Below, one piece after another: positions 8,248-17,860 of a stretch of DNA of 24,052 nt. Source of the DNA: Prorocentrum cordatum (lineage: Eukaryota; Sar; Dinophyceae; Prorocentrales; Prorocentraceae); contig CAUYUJ010004535.1 in NCBI GenBank assembly GCA_963575745.1, positions 45,001 to 69,052 on the forward strand, given 5' to 3'. The notes below the pieces were generated by a model. That model searched no databases. It worked only from the letters and a program-made list of their open reading frames with translations, and was not told where the DNA came from. Within the stretch, counting starts at the first letter, position 1; each line of letters opens with the position of its first letter. A program made the position numbers and the translations under genes.

Positions 8248-9960
8248 GCCGCGCCCTCGCCGCCGCCCTGCCGGAGCTTCCAGCGGGCCGCCCAACCCGT
8301 CTGCCGCCCCGCCTGGGGCTGCTGGCCCGCCGACGCCGCCCCTCCCAACGACGGCCGGCCTCCCCGGCGACTCAACCGCGGCAGCCGCCCACGATGGGCG
8401 GCACGACGACGACAACGGCCAGGACGGAGCTAACGAAAACCCCCTCGACGGCGTCTGGTGGTCGAAGCTGCCTGTTCCAGGCCCCGCGGGCCTCAAGGAA
8501 CCCTTCTCCGTGCCGCGCCGCCGCGAGGCCGCCAGTCTGAATCGCACGTTGAACCGTCTCCACGCTGCCACGCGCGACAGCGCCATCCACGCGTCCAGTC
8601 GGTGGATTGTCCAGACCCGCCTCGTGTGGCAGAAAAACCGCATCGGCAAGCCGCGCTCCATCAAGACGGGAAAGGTCCTCCGCAGTTGTTTTGCCAAGCG
8701 CTGCGCTAAGTAAGACAAATTTGCACAAACTGCAAGCGGTGTTCCGGCAAGCGCACCAGTGGGGCGTTGGTGTCTCTGGCGCTTGTGAGGCGATGGCGCA
8801 CTGGCGCGGCACCGTGGAGGAGCTAGCCGCAGGTGGGGCCATTTCCGCTCTGGTCGCCCCCGGCGTCGACTTGGTCAACATCTTCGGCTCTGTGGAGCGA
8901 GTCTTCATGCATGGCGCGATTGAACCGGGCGCCTTCCCAGAGATCGCCGCCTGGACGAATTGGCACCACCGCGAGCCTTCAAGCGCCACTGTGCTGCCCG
9001 TTGGCGAACTCTTCGACGCCCGCGGGGCTGACCAGGGCGACGGGCTTGGCGCCGTCCAGGCCGGGCTCCCTTTCGCGGCCGCGCCCGGGGTGCCCGCCGC
9101 CGCCGTGCCGGGCCAGCTCCCCGCCGCGCCCGGCTCCGGCCCCGCCAGCAGGAGCGCCCGGCCTCCTCCCCTGGCCTCCGCCCCGGGGCCGCCTGTCCTC
9201 GCGGCTGCCCCTGGCCCCGCTGCTGCTGCCGCGCCAACTGCGGGGGCCGCCCCAGACGCGGCCGCCCTGGCCGCCGCCCGGCCGTGGGCTTGCGAGGAGT
9301 GGTGCGCGGATGACGGGCCAGTGGTCGCCCGGCCAGCTGACCTCGACCTCGGGGCGCTCGACGGCGGCCTCGATTGCTTCGGCGGCGCGCGCGGCTCTGT
9401 CGCCGCGGGCGCGGCCAACCCCAGGGAACAGCGCCGCCGCTGCTCCGGCTGGGGCGCCGACTGCGCGCGCGCGCCACCCGCGGCGCCCTCGACCCACGCG
9501 GCCCCGCGCTCGCACTGGGCGCCCCTTCCGGCAGCGAAGAGTCGCGCTTGGCGACGCGGTGACAGCGGTCGCGGAAAAGGCCCAGGCCGCTCACCTCGCG
9601 CTCCTCGGCGTCAGTTGCGTTCCCACCGAGCTCGTCCTGACCCGCTTGTGCGCCGCCGCGTCGAAGCTCTCCTGCCAGCTGCGCCTCAGCGGGGACAGGG
9701 TCGAACGCGACCAGCTCGCCGCCTTCGACAGGGACCTGCGCGCCGCGTTGAAGAACATCGTCGGCGGCGAGCTGCCAGACAACGTGTGGGAGCAAGCCGC
9801 CGTGGGCGATTCTTGATGAGGCCTCCTCTTGCGCGCCGCGGAACGCGCGTCCACTGCCGCCTTCCTCGCCGGCCAGGCTAGGCACGGACCCACCGCGCTC
9901 GACATCGTAATCGCTTCGCCCGACGCATGTCGCGCGGGCCGAGGTTGTGTGGCCAGCATG
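8248..9960 (+). pseudogene. Third RT pseudogene, different family from copies 1 and 2
   Basis: Frame 2 after the gap reads DGVWWSKLPVPGPAGLKEPF and then KTGKVLRSCFAKRCAK before a TAA at about 8711. Frame 3 takes over at about 8700 with KLQAVFRQAHQWGVGVSGAC, CEAMAHWRGTVEELAAGG, motif A VDLVNIFGSVE, motif B RGADQGDGLGAVQAGLP, a Pro/Ala-rich insertion, and motif C EEWCADDGPVV with both Asp present. Frame 1 then carries APTEL-like VPTELVLTRLCAAASKL and ERDQLAAFDRDLRAALKNIV with GGELPDNVWEQAA (about 9615-9800), and the trace continues as RAAERASTAAFLAGQA to about 9950. This motif set is familiar from RT-domain proteins frequent in dinoflagellate genomes. At least two frameshifts make it a pseudogene, and the Ala/Pro-rich stretch (about 9060-9270) may be a low-complexity expansion between motifs B and C. 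Confidence 0.75.
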
Positions 9961-10314
9961 GGTGAGTTGCACTCTACGCCCCCTACCGCGGTATTCTGGG
10001 CCGCCAGACAATCCTGTGCCAGCCCCTCCTCTGGTCTGCTTACTGCCGACCCCACCTTCGGACGATGTCCATCCTCCGCGCACTCGCGACGCGCCATGCC
10101 CGGCGGGGGGGACGGGGCGTGGCGCTACCGCCGCCTGGCCAGCGCGGCTGTGGCGGCGGGCGGCCGCCCACGTCAGGGCGTGCTGGCCCAGATCGGGCGA
10201 CGAACTGGGGCGCCAGCAGGCCCGCCCCACTCGCGCCCCCAACAGGCGCGCGCGCCGAGCTTGCGGGGCCGGGTGGCTCACGCCCCGCGGCCGTGTTCCC
10301 CCGCCGCCGCCGTG
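9961..10314. other. Unassigned GC-rich spacer
   Basis: No conserved domain, RNA or inverted repeat recognised. Overlapping open frames in several phases are what GC-rich sequence gives by chance. It may contain an unrecognisable 3' remnant of the RT pseudogene upstream. Confidence 0.45.

Positions 10315-10379
<65 letters not shown>
10315..10379. repeat. (GCTT)n tetranucleotide microsatellite
   Basis: About sixteen perfect tandem GCTT units. This is the only tetranucleotide repeat in the window and the purest of all its repeats, which suggests recent expansion. Confidence 0.97.
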
Positions 10380-10381
10380 GC

Positions 10382-10471
10382 CCTTCTTCTTCTTCTTCTT
10401 CTTCCTCCTCCTCCTCCTGAACCTCCTCTTCCTCCTCCTCCTCCTCCTCCTCCTCCTCGTCCTCCTCCTCC
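10382..10471. repeat. TTC then CTC pyrimidine tract
   Basis: A TTC run (about 10384-10403) passes into CTC runs up to about 10471. It directly follows the GCTT microsatellite. Confidence 0.9.
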
Positions 10472-10645
10472 CCTCTGGGCCCGGAGGCCGCTGGTCCGTG
10501 CTTGGACTCCCGCGGGGGGGTGGTTGCCCCCGTGTCCAGGGCCGCGGCAGATTTTCGCTCCATTTTTGCCAGCCGGCGCCCGCAAGCGGCAGCTTTTCTA
10601 TTTTGGGTGCGCTCGCCTATTCACGATTTTAGGGTCATCCCCCGG

Positions 10646-10674
10646 CCTCCTCCTCCTCCTCCTCCTCCTCCTCC
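10646..10674 (+). repeat. CTC tract followed by AG acceptor-like site
   Basis: Nearly pure (CTC)n, followed by CTGCGCAG ending at 10682. A pyrimidine tract plus AG has the form of a 3' (trans-)splice acceptor, and the sequence immediately after the AG resembles the dinoflagellate spliced leader. Use as an acceptor is an inference. Confidence 0.7.
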
Positions 10675-10682
10675 CTGCGCAG

Positions 10683-10707
10683 CCGTGCGTAGCCATGTTG
10701 GCTCAAG
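10683..10707 (+). other. Relic of dinoflagellate spliced leader (DinoSL)
   Basis: Positions 10689-10707 read GTAGCCATGTTGGCTCAAG. The conserved dinoflagellate spliced-leader 3' part is GTAGCCATTTTGGCTCAAG, so 18 of these 19 bases match. The leader's preceding CC is seen at 10683-10684 if a few inserted bases are allowed. Spliced leaders are added to mRNA by trans-splicing; finding one in genomic DNA next to non-repetitive sequence is the known signature of an mRNA that was reverse transcribed and reinserted. No donor GT follows directly (next bases CCTTGC), arguing against a functional SL RNA gene. Confidence 0.75.
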
Positions 10708-10886
10708 CCTTGCAAGGGCTGCCCGCGCCTGTGGCGGCCTACGGAGTGGCGCAAGGCTGCGACGCTGGTGTTGGGTGCTTCCGCTGCGCGCCGCGGTGCG
10801 CGAGAGCGGCGTCAGGCTACTGCCGAGGCCGCCTGTCGTGCTTTGGGAGGCCCGTTGGGTGCTCCAGGTTCGTGGGCCCAGCGTGA
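10695..10886 (+). CDS. Small Cys-rich ORF starting inside the leader relic
   Basis: A 63-codon ORF opens at an ATG created by the single T-to-G difference from the leader consensus and ends at TGA 10884-10886. The product begins MLAQALQGLPAPVAAYG and contains eight Cys residues (for example CFRCAPRCARAASGYC). I recognise no family. The start coincides with a leader relic and the composition follows local GC, so it may be a fortuitous frame or a remnant of the retroposed transcript. Confidence 0.25.
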   Translation: MLAQALQGLPAPVAAYGVAQGCDAGVGCFRCAPRCARAASGYCRGRLSCFGRPVGCSRFVGPA

Positions 10887-11186
10887 AATGTTAAACGGCG
10901 GCGCGGGCGGCACATCGGCTCGCTCTGGAGAGCCGCCGCGTCCCTGGACGCGCCAGACCGCGCAGGGACGCGGCGCTTCATGCGTCGCGTGTCCCCGCGG
11001 CGGGCTTCGCGAGGGCCTCGTAAGCCAGCCTTTCATGGGCTGCGGCTGGCCCTCGCCTTGGCGATGTGTGCCACGTCGCGTGGCCGAGCTGGAGGCGACG
11101 CTTCGGGCTGCTGCGGGCCAGGACGATGGCGAATTTCCTTGCGAGGGATTTTCCTCGTTGACGACGAGAGCTACCTGAGGATGCCA
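10887..11186. other. Unassigned spacer
   Basis: GC-rich sequence without a frame I can assign. It could be the remainder of a transcript retroposed with the leader relic at 10683-10707, but no protein family is recognisable. Confidence 0.4.
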
Positions 11187-11345
11187 ATTGTGGTCATCCT
11201 CGGGCTCATGTGCTACCCGACGCTGACGATCGTGTGCTTCCCAAGCATCGGGTTCTTCCTGATGGAGGTGATCGTGAGCGGCCTGCTCATCACGAGCCTC
11301 TTTACGGTGGTGGTCCTGTTCATCCCGACGTTTAGTGTTCCACCA
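11187..11345 (+). repeat. Unit 1 of a diverged duplicated segment, hydrophobic frame
   Basis: Frame 3 encodes a strongly hydrophobic stretch including IVCFPSIGFFLMEVIVSGLL and FTVVVLFIP, consistent with two membrane-spanning helices. The DNA resembles 11453-11600 in ordered blocks (CATCCT, TGTGCTTCCC, AGCATCG, GAGGTG, CTGCCTGCTC-like, GGTGGTCCTG, CATCCCGA). No family recognised. It may be one exon or one half of a duplicated decayed gene. Confidence 0.45.
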
Positions 11346-11452
11346 CCTTCTAATGAAGAGGCCCCCGACTTCCTGATCCCCGAGAGTCCTCTTTTTTGTG
11401 AACTTCCGGGATCTTGTGATCTTCCGTTTTTCCGCTGATTTTGCAGCTGGCG

Positions 11453-11600
11453 GACATCCTGTGGCTCGTGTGCCACCTGACTGTGAAAAAGGCTTCGTGT
11501 GCTTCCCGAGCATCGTGACCCGCCTCACCGAGGTGGTCCTGCGCTGCCTGCTCTCCACTAATTCTTGGGCGCCGGTGGTCCTGCTCATCCCGAGGGGGGG
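11453..11600 (+). repeat. Unit 2 of the duplicated segment
   Basis: Frame 1 encodes FVCFPSIVTRLTEVVLRCLL and WAPVVLLIPRGG, which parallels unit 1 (VCFPSI...EV...LL...VVL.IP). It is preceded by CCGCTGATTTTGCAG (ends 11446), which looks like a 3' splice site, so the two units could be exons separated by an intron of about 100 bases. A weaker third partial unit may start near 11628 (GAGGACGCTCCTGAGCTGCC). Confidence 0.45.
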
Positions 11601-12481
11601 GGCTCTTCCGGCTCTTCCGCCCCGTGGCGAGGACGCTCCTGAGCTGCCTGTTCTTCGGGAGCTCTGCGGGTGCCCGGTGGTCAGCACAGAAGTCAAAAAA
11701 TCCCCCCCCCGTAATGACCACCCCGACACGCGAAGTCGTTCAGTAGACGCGCCCAAAGAAAACATCAAACAGGGCAGGGCTGTTTGGTAAACGCTCAGGG
11801 CCGTGTAGTAAACGCCAATTGTCCCGTCCGGGTGGTTTTCCCTCCCCTGACAGCAGTCGTGGCTGTAGGACTGCTCGCCAGGCACCCCTGGTTGGCTTAC
11901 CCCGTCCGACCTCCAGGCGACAACCGCGACCGCTGTTGGTCCTCCGCCCAAGCCTTGTGCGAGCCTGGGCACGTCGCTGTCCGAGGTGCCGACCGCGCCG
12001 AGCTTTGCGCCGAGCCTCTCTTCAGGCTTGCACCGCACTCGTACAGTCGGGGCCCTGAAGAAGGAACCCTTTTCGTTGGGGAGGGGCTCCGTGTTCCTTG
12101 ATTGTTTCACAGCTTGCCTTAGGCTTTCCATATGTTTTCGACAGGAAATCGAAGGTTAATTTATGGACAAAGGGGGCCTCGTTCCTTATTTGGGGTTCCT
12201 TAGGTCAACGCCCCGGCGGTATCGTCCACCCGAGTAGACCGGCGGCGGCTTCGGCAGAGAGCCCGCGCGCGCCTGTGCCCCCGGAGCTGCCTGCAGTGCC
12301 TGAGGGCCCCAGATGTCCTCGGTCCGGTTCGTGCGGCCGGTGCTTTCGGGCGGCTGCGTTCCGGGCCCCGGGCCTCGGTCCCTCGTCCCGTGGTTTCGGT
12401 CCTTTTCTCGGGTGCCGTCGTGGTTCGTGCGGCGCTGCGCGAAGAGAGCTGGGGCTTGAGGTCGGCCCACGTCCGAGTGAA
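11601..12481. other. Unassigned spacer with a small tandem repeat
   Basis: No gene or RNA recognised in this stretch. An imperfect 21-base tandem duplication occurs at 11777-11797 and 11798-11818, both carrying GTAAACGC. A C9 run lies near 11702-11710. Long minus-strand frames here show no conserved motif. Confidence 0.5.
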
Positions 12482-12668
12482 GGTACTCCAGATTTCGTAA
12501 TAAAGGGAGGGGGGTCTCATTTCGGGGGGGGGTCTCTTCCAGGCTATCTTGGAGGGCCTGGGGGGTCTGGGGACGATGTTTTGGAGGGTTCTCCCACGGG
12601 GGAGGTCTGAAATGGCTTGTCTTGGAGGGTCCAGACCCCCTCCCTTTTATTACGAAATTTGGAGTACC
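12482..12668. mobile_element. MITE-like element with 36-base terminal inverted repeats
   Basis: The left arm (12482-12517, starting GGTACTCCAGATTTCGTAAT) is the near-perfect reverse complement of the right arm (12633-12668, ending ACGAAATTTGGAGTACC); I count two or three differences over 36 bases, one in a G/C run. The loop of about 115 bases is GT-rich on this strand with no ORF. The size (187 bases), long arms and non-coding core fit a miniature inverted-repeat element or a foldback. No convincing target-site duplication is visible at the edges. Confidence 0.7.
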
Positions 12669-12870
12669 TCTGCACTGCGGCGTCGTCGCCTCGCACGCGC
12701 CCGCCAGCGAAGGCGGCCGGGGGCGGGGCCAGCAGAGATTTGCTTTCCCTTCGGTCTGGGTCGGGGGCCGCGGCTCGCAGGCCGGAAGGTGGGCAGCGGG
12801 CGCGTAGCTGAATCGCCCATCCGACGCGGAGCCGTTCGCAAGCCGAGAAAAAGAGAAGGACGCGGTGCTG
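12669..12870. other. Unassigned spacer
   Basis: GC-rich sequence between the inverted-repeat element and the long GAT array. Nothing recognised. Confidence 0.45.
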
Positions 12871-14352
<1,482 letters not shown>

Positions 14353-14355
<3 letters not shown>

Positions 14356-14840
14356 GACCAGGGGGAGGAGGATGAGGGGGGGAGGACTAGGCGGCGCACT
14401 GTGAGAAGCGTGAGGAGGAACGGGGGATGACGGGGAGGAAGAGGGCTTCTTTACCCGAAGCGCAGAGGTCATATGTCAAACCCTTGTTTGGCGAATCTTG
14501 CGAGTCGCGGGGGGTCGGTCTGACGCTGTGTTCCAGCAGGTGCCGTAGGCCACAGGCGCACCCGTGCCAAACGCTAGGGGGCTGCCCTGCTCCTTGCGTG
14601 CTCCGTGCCTCCAGCTTGTGCAAACAAGCTTACCTTCGGCCAGGCTGTGACTCAATATCCGCGGACGACCTGTGCGCACCGTACTGCTCTGGCGTTTCCC
14701 GAGACGTCGCCCACCATTCGTTCCAGGAATGGCACGGCGCATCGATTTGTCGGCCCTCGGGGCCGAACAGACTATGCAGCGTGCCGCGCTGGAACGGGGC
14801 CTGAATGGAGTCCAGGCACGGTGCGGTGCATGGGCGCCTT
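14353..14840. other. Unassigned spacer
   Basis: Purine-rich just after the GAT array, then mixed sequence. A + frame at 14427-14804 is open for 125 codons and contains nine Cys, but I recognise no motif and composition is ordinary for the region, so I do not call it a gene. Confidence 0.45.
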
Positions 14841-14882
14841 TCTCCTCCTCCTCCTCCTCCTCCTCCTCCTCCTCCTCTTCTT
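14841..14882. repeat. CTC tract 5' of copy 2
   Basis: A (CTC)n run ending in CTTCTTCC, directly upstream of the conserved leader of retroelement copy 2. It is the positional equivalent of 391-449 in front of copy 1. Confidence 0.9.
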
Positions 14883-14884
14883 CC

Positions 14885-15033
14885 TGGCTCCTCAAGCAAC
14901 TTGGGCTCGAGCACCATTTTGGCCAGTTCGCCAGCCCACCGCGGTACTTGCCCGAGGTGCTTGAGGCACACCACTGCCCTTGGAAATTTAGCCCTTCCAG
15001 GCAAGTGTGGTGGCAGAATCCGCGGAGTTAGCC
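14885..15033 (+). other. 5' leader of retroelement copy 2
   Basis: Shares ordered blocks with the copy 1 leader (450-595): CTCAAGC, ATTTTGGCCA, GGTGCTTGAGG and GTGGCAGAA, ending at the ORF1 start codon at 15034. Conservation outside the protein-coding part suggests a functional leader or internal promoter in the ancestor. Confidence 0.55.
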
Positions 15034-16099
15034 ATGTCCAACCGTCACTGGTCCCAATGCAAGAGTTGCGGACAAACTGGATATAATGACGAAACTCATG
15101 TAGAGGGATATGAAGTGCAATCGATGTGGCAGGGAAGTCAAACTGTATTCGCCATCACCGAAGAAAGGCATCCTAAAGAAGTCAGTTAAGTTCATGGGCG
15201 ACGACGATGGGAATGGTGGCAATGGCAGCAGCAACCAGTCCACGCCCAAGCAGTCTCCAAGAGGGGAGAACACCAAGGACGTGGAAGTGCTGTCGCACAT
15301 GCAGCAGGCGTTGGCAGCGGCGACCGGCCCGCAGCTGAAGAACAGTCTCGAGAACCAGGTGGCACAGCTCAGGGCTGCTCAGCAGCAGCAGGCGGGCAAT
15401 GTGCTCCAGGCTCTTCAGCAAGCTGATGGTGCGCTGCGTGATGCCAACAATCGACACGAGCAAGCAGTTCGTGCAGTCACACGTTTAGAGAAGAATCTCG
15501 AGAACGCCCGCACCAAGGAGAAGCAGATCGCCTTGGAGGTTGCGGCAGCGGGGTTGGCACGGAATCAGGCGGCAGAGATCCTCGCATCGCAAGAGGGCCT
15601 AGCCGCCAATGGACGCAAGAAGCACACCCAGGAGGACACGCAACCCTTTGGCCTGCACTGGGACGAACAGCTCTTCCAGGATATCGAGGCCCTCGAGTGC
15701 GAGGAGCACGAGATGGAGGAGCTCAGGAAGAGTCATACCGAGCTTGTCGAGACGCAGAAGACGTTGTCAGGCAAAGCAGATCAGGTCTCTCAGTGGATGG
15801 AGCGCGCCAAGCAGATGCAAGCAGACATTCGCCAGAGGGCCGCGAAGAAGAGGAAGCCCGACGACGGCGCCGACGGCGCAGGCGGCGGCGGCGCCTCCCC
15901 CACGCAGGCAGCGGCCTCAGCAGGCAGCGCCAGCGGGGGAGCAGCAGCCGCCGCCGCCACCGCCGTCGCAGGCGCCGCGCGGGAGGCACGCATCCAAGCG
16001 GAGGCCGAGCGCATCTCGAACGCCAAGTTCGAGGCGATCAGGCATAAGGAGCGCGAGGTTCAGGCAGCTGGCAACGTCATCGACGAGTCCCAGCTGTGA
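15034..16099 (+). pseudogene. Copy 2 ORF1: zinc-ribbon/coiled-coil protein
   Basis: ATG at 15034 opens frame 1 with MSNRHWSQCKSCGQTGYNDE (first CxxC knuckle). The second knuckle, KCNRCGREVKLY, is in frame 2 from 15110, so one frameshift near 15100 separates them. Frame 2 is then open to the TGA at 16097-16099: a KKGILKKS basic segment, a long Gln/Ala/Glu-rich coiled-coil region (about 15290-15560 and 15650-15835), QRAAKKRKPDD (basic patch), a Gly/Ala-rich stretch and a final charged helix. The total would be close to 355 codons. CxxC...CxxC spacing fits a zinc ribbon. The likely role is the nucleic-acid-binding ORF1 product of the element; no specific family is recognised. Confidence 0.75.
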
Positions 16100-16240
16100 C
16101 TAGGGGCCTCGGGGTCTGGGCCCACATGTACCTGCTCAAGTTCAGCATCGTCAGCATCAACGCGGACTCCTTCGCCAGAGTCCAGCGGCGCTCCGTGCTC
16201 GACGCGAGCGCGGCCAGGGGGGAATGAGGTCACGCGTGTC

Positions 16241-17860
16241 ATGTTTGGCAACGTCACCGCCATGGGGGATAAGGTGTGGAACTTCATTCTGCAGGCTCGT
16301 GAGCATCGCCAGTTTGATTTTTATTGTCTTGTGGAGACGCACGTCTCGCGAGCCAACCTTGCTAAAGAGTGGGCGCCAAAAGCGCGCAAAGCTAAGCTCA
16401 AGATTTTGGCTAATGGGGCGAGGCTGACTGGCCGTGCCTGCGCCGCTCAGGGTGCCGACAGGGCCACCGAAGGTGGAGAGGGGATCCTTGCGACGGGTCA
16501 TCTGCAGGCCCACTCGTTACCACCTCAGCTCGCTCTCAATGAATTTCTAGCCGATGGCCAGTTGGGCACGGATGGTTTCACTGCAGCTCTCATCCACATG
16601 TCCGGATACTCATACGTCCTAGTTACATTTTATGGACTCGCATCCGTGGGTCTGACAGGCGACAACATGCTACGCTTCAGCCGTCTAGGGACATTTTTAG
16701 CCTCACTGCAGCTGCCGTGGGTGGCGGTCGGAGACTATAATCTCTCACCTGGCGCCCTCGTCCGTTCAGGTTTCCTCGCCTGCGTGGATGGCGAGATTGT
16801 TAAGGCCCCCATCGAATGCGCTTGCAACGCCGGCCAGCAGGGCAGCCATATAGATTGCGTTGTCAGGGGCCGCTCAGCGGCAGCATGCATTGCGAGGGTG
16901 GAAGCCGTGTTAGCTGTGCCGTGGAAGACCCACTGCTGCATCTGTATCACCATGTTCTCGTCAGGCAAGCAACTCATCACGCGCTGTTTGGCCTTGCCTG
17001 CGAGGTTGCCGCAAGTCGATCGACCTCGACAGAGGGCCGCCCCAGGTTCCAAGACGCAGGTACAGAAGCAGGATAATCGAATCAAGTTAGAGCTGGCTGC
17101 CGAGAAACGCCGAGAGCACGACGAGGTTCTCTTCGGCGATCTGTGGCCAGAGACGAATGATATTTCCCCAGTGCAGCAGGCAGGGGTCGAGGTCGAACCC
17201 GACCGAGACCGCGAGCTTGACATCTATGACGACTATGAAGATCTAGACGAATACCCATGGGCAATGGAGCCAAATTTCGGGCCTCCATCTTCAGACCCAT
17301 CGGGCGAGCTTTCTAGTTCGGTCGCCTCAGCTGCGGGAACTGCCGATGCCAAGCATGCCCTCAGACACGCCGTCGTGAACGAGAGCAGGCGAGCATGGGC
17401 AGGCCCCAGCGGGGCGGGGCCCAAGGCGTGTGAGGCTACCTCTGTGTCGCCGCCGTCAGCGAACATTAACGAGCACGTGACTTCTGTCCACGCTGACGGG
17501 GACATGAGTCACAGCAGTTGTTTTTCGGATACGGGACCTGCCGAGGGTGGACAATCTCATGGCCGCGCCGTCGTGGGCACGGGAAGGCACCGCGAGGCGG
17601 GAACCGAAGTGGGGGAGCCAGCTCCATCTCACAATGTCTCGAGGTTGAATGCGGCAGCGCCGGAGTTTCAACCGTCGCAGTCCACCGACGAGAGGCCTTG
17701 GGCGTGGAACCCAGAGGCCCCCCGCATATTTAAGTTACAGCAGTGCATGCCGTCAACCGCCTGGGGCCTTGTCACTCTTGATGCGCAAGAATCGCTCGCC
17801 AACGAATTCATTCCCCCCGCCCCCAGCCCATTTCAAGAGCCGCCCCCCCCCAGGAAATGA
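16241..17860 (+). pseudogene. Copy 2 EEP endonuclease domain and acidic linker
   Basis: ATG at 16241 follows an in-frame TGA at 16226-16228. EEP landmarks in order: MFGNVTAMGDKVWNF, FDFYCLVETHV (catalytic Glu), SYVLVTFYGLASVG, LQLPWVAVGDYNLSP (GDxN box intact), GSHIDCVVRGRSA and PWKTHCC (terminal His, with T replacing the usual D of the DH pair). From about 17100 it becomes an acidic, Ser/Glu-rich linker (EHDEVLFGDLWPE, YDDYEDLDEYPWAMEPNFG). The frame ends at a stop just after a C run (17843-17851), and the RT continues from the same point in frame 3, so EEP and RT were one ORF2 polypeptide. Confidence 0.8.

Noticed and set aside
7313-8713. Long open frames of poly-Met, poly-Asp or poly-Ile crossing the N gap
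   Set aside because: They are produced by GAT repeats and by translating through Ns; the only meaningful part is the RT fragment after 8248.
10315-10379. GCTT array as a CRISPR-like or regulatory repeat
   Set aside because: Perfect 4-base units without spacers: a simple microsatellite.
8905-10563. 552-codon minus-strand frame with repeated SKQA units
   Set aside because: The SKQA repeat is the complement of the GCTT microsatellite and the remainder is antisense to the third RT pseudogene and spacer.
11350-11721. Minus-strand frame over the duplicated unit
   Set aside because: It contains no recognisable motif, and the conserved feature between the two units is the + strand hydrophobic frame.
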